Virus record (IMG/VR): IMGVR_UViG_3300042559_001174
Span: 1 to 22,385 of that record
Strand: one strand, 5' to 3'
Length of the DNA: 22,385 bases
DNA from: a virus
Shown one piece after another: positions 12,893 through 20,437 of the stretch. Below the pieces are notes generated by a model, which made no database searches, was not told the origin of the DNA, and was given only the letters and a program-made list of their open reading frames with translations. The translations under genes and the position numbers were made by a program. Position 1 is the stretch's first letter; the number at the start of each line of letters is the position of its first letter.

Positions 12893-12922
12893 AATCGCTT
12901 ATAATCGCAAAGGATACTAAAT

Positions 12923-13864
12923 ATGTCTAGCTCATTCGCAGCTCTCAAAAAAGCCCGTTCGTCTTCGTTCGACAAACTGAACCAGCAACTTCAAAAGACG
13001 GCAGGCGGCCAATCCAACAACAACGATGACAAATACTGGAAGCCCGATGTCGATAAGGCCGGGAATGGATACGCTGTTATCCGCTTCTTGCCTGCCCCAG
13101 AAGGTGAAGATGTTCCATTTGTCAAGATGCATGACCATGGTTTCCAAGGTCCTGGTGGTTGGTATATTGAGAACTCTTTGACCACACTTGGTCAAGATGA
13201 TCCGGTCTCTGAACATAATTCCAAGCTTTGGAACTCTGGTAATGAGGCTGACAAAGAAATCGCGCGCAAGCAAAAGCGTCGCACTAACTTTCATGCCAAC
13301 ATCTATATTGTAAAGGATGCTGCTAACCCTGCAAATGAGGGTAAGGTATTCCTTTACAAGTTTGGTAAGAAAATTATGGAGAAGCTTCAGGAAGCAATGA
13401 ACCCACAGTACGAAGGTGAGACTCCGGTTAACCCATTCGACATGTGGGAGGGTGCTGACTTCAAACTGAAGATTCGTAACTACGAAGGCTACCGTAACTA
13501 TGATCGCTCTGAGTTCAGTGAAGCCGGTCCCATGACAAACTCACGTGGTGAGTCATTTACCGACGAACAACTTGAAGAGATCTGGAAGCAACAGCATTCT
13601 CTGAAAGAGATCGTCGATCCTAAAAACTTCAAGACCTACGCTGAACTGAAGACTAAACTCTATAAGGTTCTCGGCCTTGATGGCAGCTCACACGCACCCA
13701 TGAAATCGGCTGCCGAGGACGACGCGGAGATGGACTTCACTCCAAAGTTTAAAGAGCGTTCCGCTCCTAAGCAGGAGGAAACTCCATCTCCGTCATTCAC
13801 TCCATCGTTGGATGAAGACGACGATACTCTCGACTTCTTCAAGAGTCTAGCGGCTGGAGACTGA
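12923..13864 (+). CDS. 32: gp32-like single-stranded DNA-binding protein
   Basis: This 313-aa protein has the gp32 layout. A basic N-terminus for cooperative binding (FAALKKARSSSFDKL) comes first. The OB-fold core holds KYWKP, VIRFLPAPEG, HDHGFQGPGGWYIE, NFHANIYIVKDAANPANEGKVFLYKFGKKI and NPFDMWEGADFKLKIRNYEGYRNYD. The end is acidic (LDEDDDTLDFFKSLAAGD), the part that recruits replication partners. It coats ssDNA in replication, recombination and repair. The T4 zinc ligands are not kept: the histidine in HDHGF remains, but the three Cys positions read Ser, Val and His in ENSLTTLGQDDPVSEH. Cyanophage gp32s look the same as I recall. AAGGA precedes the ATG. Confidence 0.93.
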   Translation: MSSSFAALKKARSSSFDKLNQQLQKTAGGQSNNNDDKYWKPDVDKAGNGYAVIRFLPAPEGEDVPFVKMHDHGFQGPGGWYIENSLTTLGQDDPVSEHNSKLWNSGNEADKEIARKQKRRTNFHANIYIVKDAANPANEGKVFLYKFGKKIMEKLQEAMNPQYEGETPVNPFDMWEGADFKLKIRNYEGYRNYDRSEFSEAGPMTNSRGESFTDEQLEEIWKQQHSLKEIVDPKNFKTYAELKTKLYKVLGLDGSSHAPMKSAAEDDAEMDFTPKFKERSAPKQEETPSPSFTPSLDEDDDTLDFFKSLAAGD

Positions 13865-13872
13865 GTCTAAAG

Positions 13873-13896
13873 GAAGGAGCCTTCGGGCTCCTTCTT
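13873..13896 (+). terminator. Hairpin terminator after gp32
   Basis: GAAGGAGCC (13873-13881) pairs perfectly with GGCTCCTTC (13886-13894) around a TTCG tetraloop. It is followed only by TTCATA, so the T run is poor. It may terminate partly or protect the gp32 message. The AGGAGG of the next gene follows at once. Confidence 0.75.
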
Positions 13897-13910
13897 CATA
13901 GGAGGATAAT

Positions 13911-14333
13911 ATGGGATATAAAAGAACTTCAAAGAAGACTGGCGCAAATTCGCGGCGGTCTCAGACTATTAATAATACCAATGGTTCGATAACAAATTCG
14001 AATTCAACCGGCAGTAAACAGTTTAGAACCACTTACAGCAATAACTCAAAGACCGGAAACAAGATTACACAAACTTGGAGAGATGGCGCTGGTTTTACAC
14101 ATAGAAAAACTGTCTATTCAACAGCTGGTGCTGAACAAGAAAGAAAAAGACAACAAAAACAAAGCGCTAAATTCTGGGCAAATTTGTTCGGTGCGAATAA
14201 GAAAAGACGTGTAACGAAACGCAAGCCGAGTGCGACCTCAAAACAACAGTCGGCTCAAGCATCAGGTTCGCCAATAGTTGGTTGGATTATTATTGGTGTG
14301 ATTTGCTGGGGTCTTTATCAGCTAATTTACTGA
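13911..14333 (+). CDS. Basic, low-complexity protein with C-terminal membrane anchor
   Basis: This 140-aa protein has a Lys/Arg/Asn/Thr/Ser-rich N-terminal about 110 residues (MGYKRTSKKTGANSRRSQT, then several NNTNG-type stretches and KKRRVTKRK) and one C-terminal membrane span (SPIVGWIIIGVICWGLYQLIY). The MGYKRT-x-KTG start is shared with proteins of unknown function in marine T4-like phages, as I recall. A basic tail on a membrane anchor could hold DNA or RNA at the membrane, but this is inferred. AGGAGG before the ATG gives strong translation. The stop overlaps the convergent tape-measure gene by 7 nt. Confidence 0.7.
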   Translation: MGYKRTSKKTGANSRRSQTINNTNGSITNSNSTGSKQFRTTYSNNSKTGNKITQTWRDGAGFTHRKTVYSTAGAEQERKRQQKQSAKFWANLFGANKKRRVTKRKPSATSKQQSAQASGSPIVGWIIIGVICWGLYQLIY

Positions 14334-16018
14334 ACACCGTTTAATTGAAACTGATTATACGAAGACAAAGCGCTTGATGCATTCGTCGTTGTAACAATAG
14401 TAGTATTTGTAACGTTATTCGTTGGGCCTACTGTAGTTCTATTATCCATCACAGTTGGAGCTACTGTTGTTCCAGCTGCACCGAGTCTAGCAGCATCTTC
14501 TTGTACACGTTGAGCTGCTAATTGAGCGCGTTGGTCTCTTGCTTCGAGCTGAACTTGTGCTACTCTATTCGCGCCATCATTTTGTCTCGATTGAACTGCT
14601 GCTCGAGCACCTGCAACAGCATCATCACTTACAAGATAGTCTCCAACATCGCTGTTGTTTAGATATTCTAGAGCACTCAAGTATATTCTATCTGGTATAG
14701 ATGCAACCCAATTCGAAAAGTTAATGAATCCAATCTTAAACTTTTCCATCGTGTCGATCCAAAAATCTTCAAATGCATCAACAAGCTTACCAGGAATTGC
14801 AGAAATCCAGTCAACAACAGAATAGAATAACTCAGTAATACTAAAACTGTCGAGCCAATCTGAAGCATTCTCGAATCCAAATAAATCTGCAGCCCATGAT
14901 ACTAAGTCTTTTACTAAGTCAAGAGGCTTTGTTACGAGAGTAGTGAATGCCTCGGTGAAGTATGTCCCGATACCACCCATGATATCGCCGGTAGCAAATT
15001 CGGAATAGATGTTATCAAATGATCCAACGAGTGAACTTATAATTCCACGGCCCAGATCGAATATACCGCTGACGAACTGCGAGAACAATTCACTAAAACT
15101 AAATGAGTCTAGAGTTTCTGCTGCGTTCTCGAATCCAAGCTTACCTAATGCCCAAGAAGCTAGATCTTTTAAAAGATCAAGCGGGCCAAAGATAAGAGAG
15201 TTGAAGAATCCGGTGATCGCACCTTCAAGCGCGCCAACGATTCCTCCTTCTGTGTACCCCGCGATAATACCTTTAACAGTATCAATGGCTGTCATAACAA
15301 TCGTTAGTGGTAAGAAGAGTTTTCCAACTACACCGCTTACTTTTGTGATCGTAGAGCCAAACGATTTAAAGTAAGCGAACATATCGGTCACCTTTGTAGT
15401 CACGCCAAAAACACTATTTGCTAAGGTTGCAACTGTCTTTGCTGCTTGAGTAAACGGAGCAGCTAATTTTAAAAAGAAATCTTTGAACTGATTGAGCGGA
15501 CTCAGCGCCCCGAACACTGCAGTTTTTGCTGAGGTAATTACATTCTTACCCATATCAGCAAAGCCTGTTAGAGCTTTTGTAATTGATGAACTCACACTCT
15601 GCAACGCGTCAAGAATTTTTGCTGGAGTGAAAAACTTAATAGCGTCTATCCATCCTTTGAATACACCAATTGTTCCACCGATGGCTGCAGCAGCAAGAGT
15701 TGAGAGCAATCCTAACTTCATTAATGGTCCATCACCATCTCCACTAGGAGCGCCCCCACCGCCACCAGAATCATCACCACCATCGCCTTCATCTGCAGGT
15801 GGTCCGCCATATTGGTTTGATCGAGCAGCGTCCTGTAGGAAGTCTGTTATAGCAGAATTGTTAGTGCTGATAAGGTCTAATTGAGCATCCATTCTATCAC
15901 GAACATCACGAGAGACTTCAATCAAAGCTTTGATTGAATTTGTTCCGGTGTTACGCGTAAGCTGGCCTTCAAGCTTAATACGTTCGATTAAGTCTGATAC
16001 GGTATTCTCGGCGACCAT
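14327..16018 (-). CDS. Tape-measure-like tail protein (gp29 position)
   Basis: This 563-aa protein is close to T4 gp29 (590 aa), consistent with a tail of similar length. A helical N-terminus is followed by a Gly/Asp/Pro-rich linker (residues 70-97) and several long hydrophobic helices between 100 and 450. The C-terminus is a charged helix, then a Thr/Asn-rich tail. Two segments, about residues 257-319 and 344-405, repeat each other (PLDLLKDLASWALGKLGFENA against PLDLVKDLVSWAADLFGFENA), 86 residues apart. It is the last gene of the minus-strand tail cluster, and its ATG overlaps the stop of the gp26 extension frame (TAATG). The tape-measure role is inferred from composition, size and position, because direct similarity to T4 gp29 is not visible by eye. 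Confidence 0.7.
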   Translation of the reverse strand: MVAENTVSDLIERIKLEGQLTRNTGTNSIKALIEVSRDVRDRMDAQLDLISTNNSAITDFLQDAARSNQYGGPPADEGDGGDDSGGGGGAPSGDGDGPLMKLGLLSTLAAAAIGGTIGVFKGWIDAIKFFTPAKILDALQSVSSSITKALTGFADMGKNVITSAKTAVFGALSPLNQFKDFFLKLAAPFTQAAKTVATLANSVFGVTTKVTDMFAYFKSFGSTITKVSGVVGKLFLPLTIVMTAIDTVKGIIAGYTEGGIVGALEGAITGFFNSLIFGPLDLLKDLASWALGKLGFENAAETLDSFSFSELFSQFVSGIFDLGRGIISSLVGSFDNIYSEFATGDIMGGIGTYFTEAFTTLVTKPLDLVKDLVSWAADLFGFENASDWLDSFSITELFYSVVDWISAIPGKLVDAFEDFWIDTMEKFKIGFINFSNWVASIPDRIYLSALEYLNNSDVGDYLVSDDAVAGARAAVQSRQNDGANRVAQVQLEARDQRAQLAAQRVQEDAARLGAAGTTVAPTVMDNRTTVGPTNNVTNTTIVTTTNASSALSSYNQFQLNGVQ

Positions 16019-16184
16019 TAGCTTTCCTTTTTAGATTCGATGAAGCGAATTAGCATATCATAGTAAATGTCTCGTTCAAATGGTATTAAGTTTTCAATTT
16101 CACTTATTTGGTATTTATGGTGTTGAGCCAATCCAAACACTACTTGATAGTAGATTTGTAGATTGGTATGACTCAACGTTAGGT
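16018..16184 (-). CDS. Frameshift extension of gp26 (gp51 position)
   Basis: The -1 frame after the gp26 slippery site is open from the slip point to TAA at 16018-16020. It would add YLTLSHTNLQIYYQ and then a segment with HHKYQISEIENLIPFERDIYYDML, about 55 residues in all. The lower part looks like real protein: helical, with the HHKY-x(4)-EIE-x(3)-PFER pattern of the downstream half of tail-assembly chaperones as I recall it. No good independent start exists; a GTG at 16140 would give only 40 residues and has no clear Shine-Dalgarno sequence. Its position matches T4 gene 51. I therefore read it as the product of a programmed -1 frameshift rather than a free gene. Confidence 0.6.
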
Positions 16185-16877
16185 AAAAAAAGTTTCTACA
16201 CCTTGGGCAACAAATGTTTTAGTTTTTCCAGTTTTATCGGTGTAGGTTGTTTCGTATTTCATAACAGGAATTGTGTCGAAGAATTTTTTGATTTGTGCGA
16301 CAATAATAGAGCTAAGAGATTCAATAAAATCTTCAACTTCTGCTTCATTAAAGTCAGCCAACTTATATGACTGGTCGCCATCAGAAATAGAGTTGATGCA
16401 TTCCTTCATAATACTGTTTAACGAATCACTCTCGCTTTGACCGTCTTTGAGACTCTCTAAATACGAAATAGATGGGTAACGCATTTCAATCATAATATCA
16501 TCGTTTACTTTAATGATTTTATTATGATCTGGAAACTTAACGATCTGGATGTCGTCGATGTTAATAGTAAGATCTACTTTTTCTTCAGTATCTGGATCTT
16601 TAATACTAAACGAAATCTCGTTATTCACCGACTTAGCTCGAATATTCAGTAAGATATACTCTAAATCGAATATAGCCAATTTTTCAACGTCAGTACCTTG
16701 TAAGCAATTTGTTAAGATTTGTTTAATCGCGAGGAAGATCTGTTTAGGATCTTTCGACTCTTGTGCAATAAGTAAGATCTTTTCTTCTTTTACTGTGAAC
16801 GGGCGATATTTAACTTTCTTTCCAGTTGATGGAACTTCAAGTTCAAAAAGCGGTAAATCAATCTTGGGTAAACCCAT
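16179..16877 (-). CDS. 26: gp26-like baseplate hub assembly protein
   Basis: This 232-aa protein begins with LPLFELEVPSTGKKVKYRPFTVKEEKILLIAQESKD, the signature of the T4_baseplate (gp26) family. Its length is near T4 gp26 (208 aa). It takes part in assembly of the central baseplate hub. A GGAG lies upstream of the ATG, and the gene is 12 nt downstream of the tail-tube-like gene. The 3' end reads ACT TTT TTT ACC TAA, which places the heptamer T TTT TTT in the correct register for a -1 frameshift just before the stop. The -1 frame stays open for about 55 more codons, so a longer fusion product is likely. Confidence 0.85.
   Translation of the reverse strand: MGLPKIDLPLFELEVPSTGKKVKYRPFTVKEEKILLIAQESKDPKQIFLAIKQILTNCLQGTDVEKLAIFDLEYILLNIRAKSVNNEISFSIKDPDTEEKVDLTINIDDIQIVKFPDHNKIIKVNDDIMIEMRYPSISYLESLKDGQSESDSLNSIMKECINSISDGDQSYKLADFNEAEVEDFIESLSSIIVAQIKKFFDTIPVMKYETTYTDKTGKTKTFVAQGVETFFT
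16185..16191 (-). promoter_or_regulatory. Predicted -1 frameshift slippery site T_TTT_TTT
   Basis: Seven consecutive T on the minus strand are framed as ACT-TTT-TTT-ACC-TAA in gp26. Both tRNAs can re-pair fully after slipping back one base. The stop codon follows one codon later, which favours pausing there. Confidence 0.6.
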
Positions 16878-16889
16878 AGTGTAACTCCA

Positions 16890-17642
16890 TTATAATGCAC
16901 CGAGGATGGTGTTGATGTTTGTGTACGAAAGAATAATATCTTGAATATTTTGTGGGCGCTGTATCTGGTTAATCGCTTGACCGATTCCATTAATTGCGCT
17001 GATGTATGAAATCAATCCATTTTGACGGTCGAGGTCTGGCGCAATAGATGCGTATTCGACAGTCTCAAGTGTAATCGAGTCATATTCAAAGTTTACCGGT
17101 AGCGACATAACTTCAGCTTGATTTTCCCATGACATGTCGACAGTACCAATTGATACCGGATAAGCTTTATCAAACGTATACTTATAAACTTTTTGTACGT
17201 CGTTTGCCGAGAATACATACAGTTCAATTCGTGCAGCATAGTTATCGCGATACTCAAATTCATTTGGCAGTTTACGATATACGTCTTCTGCAGCAACTGT
17301 ACCAGTGTTAAAGTTGAAGATAGACTGCATCCACTTATGGAAGTACTTCATAACACCGAATTCAGCATCGACCATAAAAATCAGCGGTAATGAAGAAGTA
17401 TTGAAGTCCATTGGTCTCTTGAACTCTTTGCCATAACCGTGTTGTCTAAACGATACTGTCGTTAGATCAAATGATGGAATCTGAGCAGACTTACAAAAGA
17501 ACGTAAGTTCATTTGAAGTGATGGTAGACCCAACAGTATTACTCAAAGTAGTTGGGATAGTAATAGCACAATAGAACAGGTTGTTTTTCGCCAACCCTCT
17601 GTTGCCAACATGTGCTTTAAAATCGTTGATATTGAATACCAT
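16890..17642 (-). CDS. 54: Tail-tube-like baseplate protein (probably gp54)
   Basis: This 250-aa protein has the layout of T4 tail-tube-fold proteins. LAKNNLFYCAITI corresponds to gp19 'ARPNLFQVEI'. FFCKSAQIPSF matches 'FQCKATALPA', KRPMDFNTSSLPLIFMVDAEF matches the DDWTVTVMNDE region, and AYPVSIGTVDMSWENQAEVMSLPVNFEYD matches the end of gp19. The tube itself (gp19) is shorter, about 163 aa. The extra length and the baseplate neighbours suggest gp54, the tube initiator on the baseplate, which shares this fold. It lies between gp2 and gp26 on one transcript. The identity gp54 rather than another tube-like protein is moderate. Confidence 0.65.
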   Translation of the reverse strand: MVFNINDFKAHVGNRGLAKNNLFYCAITIPTTLSNTVGSTITSNELTFFCKSAQIPSFDLTTVSFRQHGYGKEFKRPMDFNTSSLPLIFMVDAEFGVMKYFHKWMQSIFNFNTGTVAAEDVYRKLPNEFEYRDNYAARIELYVFSANDVQKVYKYTFDKAYPVSIGTVDMSWENQAEVMSLPVNFEYDSITLETVEYASIAPDLDRQNGLISYISAINGIGQAINQIQRPQNIQDIILSYTNINTILGAL

Positions 17643-17651
17643 CTCGTGGCC

Positions 17652-18242
17652 TTATACTATGAGTTTCTTTGAGTCTTGCCAGACTTTTTGCTTTGTCGCG
17701 CCTTGGAATCTTTCCGTTGGAAGGAAAAGCGCGATGTCCCACTCCGATGGATAAACATACAAGAATCGGCTGCGCAATTGTTCTGTTAAGTAGTGCTTTA
17801 CACAAGGCGCAAAGTATTTGAACTTTGACGAACTGCTTAGGATGTTGTAGTTCAACTTTAATTTAGTTGTTTCATCGAACTTATCGTTGTTTGCAACGTC
17901 GTAAAGGGCATCCATAAGCTTAGCACGATAGGCATACGGAAGATAGTGTAGGTTAAGTCCCATGAATCCACCCGGCACTTTACGGTACGGGAATACTAAT
18001 GGGAACCTATCGTAATAAGGAAGAGTCGCCTTATGCTTCGGATCGTAGTAATACATGTACATTTGACCAACTAAAGGCTTTACAGTGAGTCTTTCAGCAT
18101 CACCTTTCATGAGGGTCTTTTCATCGATGCGTCTATAACTCTGAGCGGTGTCTCGATACCACTGACGTGCAGCCTCGGTTCGTGCAGGCATTTGGCCAGC
18201 TCGAATACCCTTTGTTAAGACTGTATCAAATAGAATCGCCAT
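17652..18242 (-). CDS. 2: gp2-like DNA end protector
   Basis: This 196-aa protein contains LVGQMYMYYYDPKHKATLPYYDRFPLVFP, followed by PGGFMGLNLHYLPYAYRAKLMDALYDV. I know these features from the protein annotated as gp2 (DNA end protector) in cyanophage-type T4-like viruses. In T4, gp2 binds the ends of packaged DNA, completes the head and protects injected DNA from RecBCD. It starts 1 nt after the gp4 stop. T4 also places gene 2 next to gene 4, supporting the call. T4 gp2 is longer (274 aa), and the short form is typical of the marine branch. Confidence 0.78.
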   Translation of the reverse strand: MAILFDTVLTKGIRAGQMPARTEAARQWYRDTAQSYRRIDEKTLMKGDAERLTVKPLVGQMYMYYYDPKHKATLPYYDRFPLVFPYRKVPGGFMGLNLHYLPYAYRAKLMDALYDVANNDKFDETTKLKLNYNILSSSSKFKYFAPCVKHYLTEQLRSRFLYVYPSEWDIALFLPTERFQGATKQKVWQDSKKLIV

Positions 18243-18243
18243 G

Positions 18244-18702
18244 TTACTTTCCGAATAGATGCTTTTCAGTCATGATTAAGAAGTTCCAACCTCGATCTGC
18301 ACAAAATTCTTGAGCTGCTTTCCATTTCGCGTCATTCACGCCGTATGTCATAACTTCGTTCAAGTATTTTCTGCTCACCTTTCCCTTCGGAGTCAACTTG
18401 TTGTTTTGACTAGGTGGAACAGTTTGTGCTTCCGGTTTTACTTCAATTAAGATCGTTTGTTTCTTGCCATCTGTATTTATCTGTTCTACATAGACGTCGG
18501 GAAAGTATCTGTGCCATCTTCCATCAATAGGACTTTTATATGGAATGATCAATTCCTCGCTGCCCCATTTGATTACGTTTGGATGAACATCGAGGTAATT
18601 AAATAACTTGAGTTCCCAACCAGATCTGTATATGATGTTAGTTGGATCACCCTTATACTTCTGCGGATTCTTCGGTTTAAATTTGCCTTGGTAATACGCC
18701 AT
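18244..18702 (-). CDS. 4: gp4-like head completion protein
   Basis: This 152-aa protein has the features of T4 gp4. YQGKFKPKNPQKYKGD, then IIYRSGWELKLFNYLD and the acid/Lys core FPDVYVEQ ... ILIEVKPEAQTVPP form a TnsA-like restriction-endonuclease fold (E in WE, D in FPD, E-x-K in IEVKPE). gp4 joins after DNA packaging and before tail attachment. The intact catalytic-type residues are also seen in T4. It is the first gene of the minus-strand cluster, directly after a late box at 18736-18743. Confidence 0.88.
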   Translation of the reverse strand: MAYYQGKFKPKNPQKYKGDPTNIIYRSGWELKLFNYLDVHPNVIKWGSEELIIPYKSPIDGRWHRYFPDVYVEQINTDGKKQTILIEVKPEAQTVPPSQNNKLTPKGKVSRKYLNEVMTYGVNDAKWKAAQEFCADRGWNFLIMTEKHLFGK

Positions 18703-18711
18703 GAATGTCCA

Positions 18712-18719
18712 TATAAATA
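18712..18719 (+). promoter_or_regulatory. Late promoter box for gp48 operon
   Basis: An exact TATAAATA on the plus strand lies 33 nt before the gp48 ATG at 18753. Transcription would start about 20 nt upstream of the ATG and run through gp48, gp53, gp27 and gp5. Confidence 0.78.
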
Positions 18720-18735
18720 TCTTAAACTACCTACG

Positions 18736-18743
18736 TATTTATA
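18736..18743 (-). promoter_or_regulatory. Late promoter box for gp4 operon
   Basis: TATTTATA on the plus strand reads as TATAAATA on the minus strand, 33 nt before the gp4 ATG (18702). It faces the opposite way from the box at 18712, and the two transcripts overlap slightly at their 5' ends. Confidence 0.78.
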
Positions 18744-18752
18744 GGATACTTC

Positions 18753-19637
18753 ATGGCATTCGTCAGACCAGCACAAGATGTTATTAGCAGAAACAGAAGC
18801 ACATCGAACGTGGCTTCGTCTCTTCTGAGGTATCCTTCGGAAGTTACTTCTCATGCGATGATCTTTAACTTTAAAAACTATAGTCCTAGGCCAGCAGGTG
18901 GCACAGCTACGGCGTCGAATGGCTCAATTGCTCTTCCATTACCAAAGACTATTCAAGATATTACTAGCCCAGATGTTATGGGTCGTGAACTTGGAATCAC
19001 TGGCGCTGCAGTAGTTGATGCCATGAGCGCAATGAATTCAGATCAAGGTTTAATTGGCGCGGCTACAGATGCGATCAGTAAGCTTACCGGTGGTAGTACC
19101 CTCGACCCTCGGAATGTTAGTGCGAGTGGTTTAGCATCATTCGCAACGTTTGCTGCTCGTGCTGGGTTAACATCAATCGGTGGATCAGAGATCGAGCAAG
19201 GTATAGGTGTTGGAACTGGAACAGCAGTTAACCCTCACCAAGCTCTGGTGTTCAACGGCATTGCACTGAAGAACTACACATTTGAATGGACGTTAATTCC
19301 TAACAATGAAACAGAATCAGAACAAATCCGTAATATAGTGAAAAGATTTAAATCGGCCTCATTGCCATCTTATGGTGGAGTTGAAGGTACTCAATCGAAT
19401 GTTCTCAGCCGGGCACTGCTAAATTACCCAAATATGGTTGATGTGTTCTTCGTTGGCCTCGATCAAAACTATTTCCCATTGTTTAAAACAGCGATGATAT
19501 CGAACGTAACAGTAGATTACACACCTCAAGGACACGTTGTAGTCAACAAAGGTCCAACCGGTTCGCGTCCTGCAATGGTAAACTTAGCAGTTACGATCAT
19601 TGAATCTGAGATTCACACTCAAGAGGATTACGAATAA
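18753..19637 (+). CDS. 48: gp48-like baseplate tail-tube cap
   Basis: This 294-aa protein has an N-terminal membrane-free variable part. A typical tube-fold core follows: PHQALVFNGIALKNYTFEWTLIPNNETESEQIRNIVKRFKSASLP, then NMVDVFFVGLDQNYFPLFKTAMISNVTVDYTPQGHVV and RPAMVNLAVTIIES. This matches the gp48 pattern of T4-like marine phages, where gp48 caps the baseplate hub and nucleates the tail tube with gp54. AGGAT precedes the ATG. The stop overlaps the gp53 ATG by 1 nt. Confidence 0.8.
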   Translation: MAFVRPAQDVISRNRSTSNVASSLLRYPSEVTSHAMIFNFKNYSPRPAGGTATASNGSIALPLPKTIQDITSPDVMGRELGITGAAVVDAMSAMNSDQGLIGAATDAISKLTGGSTLDPRNVSASGLASFATFAARAGLTSIGGSEIEQGIGVGTGTAVNPHQALVFNGIALKNYTFEWTLIPNNETESEQIRNIVKRFKSASLPSYGGVEGTQSNVLSRALLNYPNMVDVFFVGLDQNYFPLFKTAMISNVTVDYTPQGHVVVNKGPTGSRPAMVNLAVTIIESEIHTQEDYE

Positions 19638-20437
19638 TGGCTAAGTATTTCCGTTACTTCCCAAAGATAGAGTACAATGGTTTATCAGTAACTGATATCA
19701 CACGACGTGTAAAGGTTGCAGAAAAACTTCAGGCTGACCCATATCTATTTTTACCGTACACAGTAACAGATGACGATCGTGCTGAAGACATTGCTCGCCT
19801 ATATTATGGCGATGTAAATAAGGTATGGATGATCTATTTAGCAAATAACATTATTGATCCTTACACACAATGGCCTCTCTCCAATGAAAAGTTTGAGTCG
19901 ACGATTCGCAAGAAATACGCCCATTCAATCTCGTTTGCTGGTGATAAAGTCAACGTATCTTCTAATCGTATTACATCGACTGCTCATGGATTTAAAACAA
20001 CTGATCCGGTAGTGTACAGTGGAAGTCCAGTAATTGGTGGTCTTACAAATGGTACAACTTATTACGTTATTCGAGTTAACTCAGATACTATTATGCTAGC
20101 AACATCAGCGACTAACGCAAGAAATGGCACAGCAATTAATATCACGACAACCACAAATAGCACTATCACACATTCGTTAGCTTTAAATGTGGATACGTTT
20201 TTGTCCAGCACGTTAATTGATACAAACGTGGTGTATTGCACAAAGAATACTGATCCAACTATTAAAATATCGCATGACACCTATCGTCTAGGCGATGTAA
20301 CCACCGGCGAATGGACCCCTGTAAGAGTCTATGAATACGAAACACAAGAGAATGAAAACCGCAGAACTATTTTTCTCATTAATGCTGACTATGCGCAACG
20401 TGTCGAGAAAGATCTAAAGAGTCTAATGAATGTCTAA
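19637..20437 (+). CDS. 53: gp53-like baseplate wedge protein with beta insert
   Basis: The N-terminal 95 residues are a clear gp53: YFRYFPKIEYNG, then a LysM-like segment DRAEDIARLYYGDVNKVWMIYLANNIIDPYTQWPLSNEKFE. The C-terminus returns to gp53-like sequence (VRVYEYETQENENRRTIFLINADYAQRVEKDLKSLM). Between them, about residues 105-185, is an extra Thr/Asn-rich beta segment (NRITSTAHGFKTTDPVVY, GLTNGTTYYVIRVNSDTIMLAT, ARNGTAINI). It resembles the small beta units of tail fibres and is absent from T4 gp53 (196 aa against 266 here). gp53 joins neighbouring baseplate wedges. The gene overlaps the hub gene by 8 nt. Confidence 0.85.
   Translation: MAKYFRYFPKIEYNGLSVTDITRRVKVAEKLQADPYLFLPYTVTDDDRAEDIARLYYGDVNKVWMIYLANNIIDPYTQWPLSNEKFESTIRKKYAHSISFAGDKVNVSSNRITSTAHGFKTTDPVVYSGSPVIGGLTNGTTYYVIRVNSDTIMLATSATNARNGTAINITTTTNSTITHSLALNVDTFLSSTLIDTNVVYCTKNTDPTIKISHDTYRLGDVTTGEWTPVRVYEYETQENENRRTIFLINADYAQRVEKDLKSLMNV

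Noticed and set aside
12900-12905. TATAAT just upstream of gp32
   Set aside because: No -35 element is found at 16-18 nt, and the start site would fall on the ribosome-binding site. The TATAAATA at 12787 is a better candidate.
15009-15884. Plus-strand open frames opposite the tape-measure-like gene
   Set aside because: They are shadows of the minus-strand gene: low-complexity Pro/Ser translations of its Gly/Asp-rich linker.
16114-16121. Minus-strand CATAAATA before the tape-measure gene
   Set aside because: One mismatch to the late box, and the position lies inside the predicted gp26 extension. It is too weak to list as a promoter.
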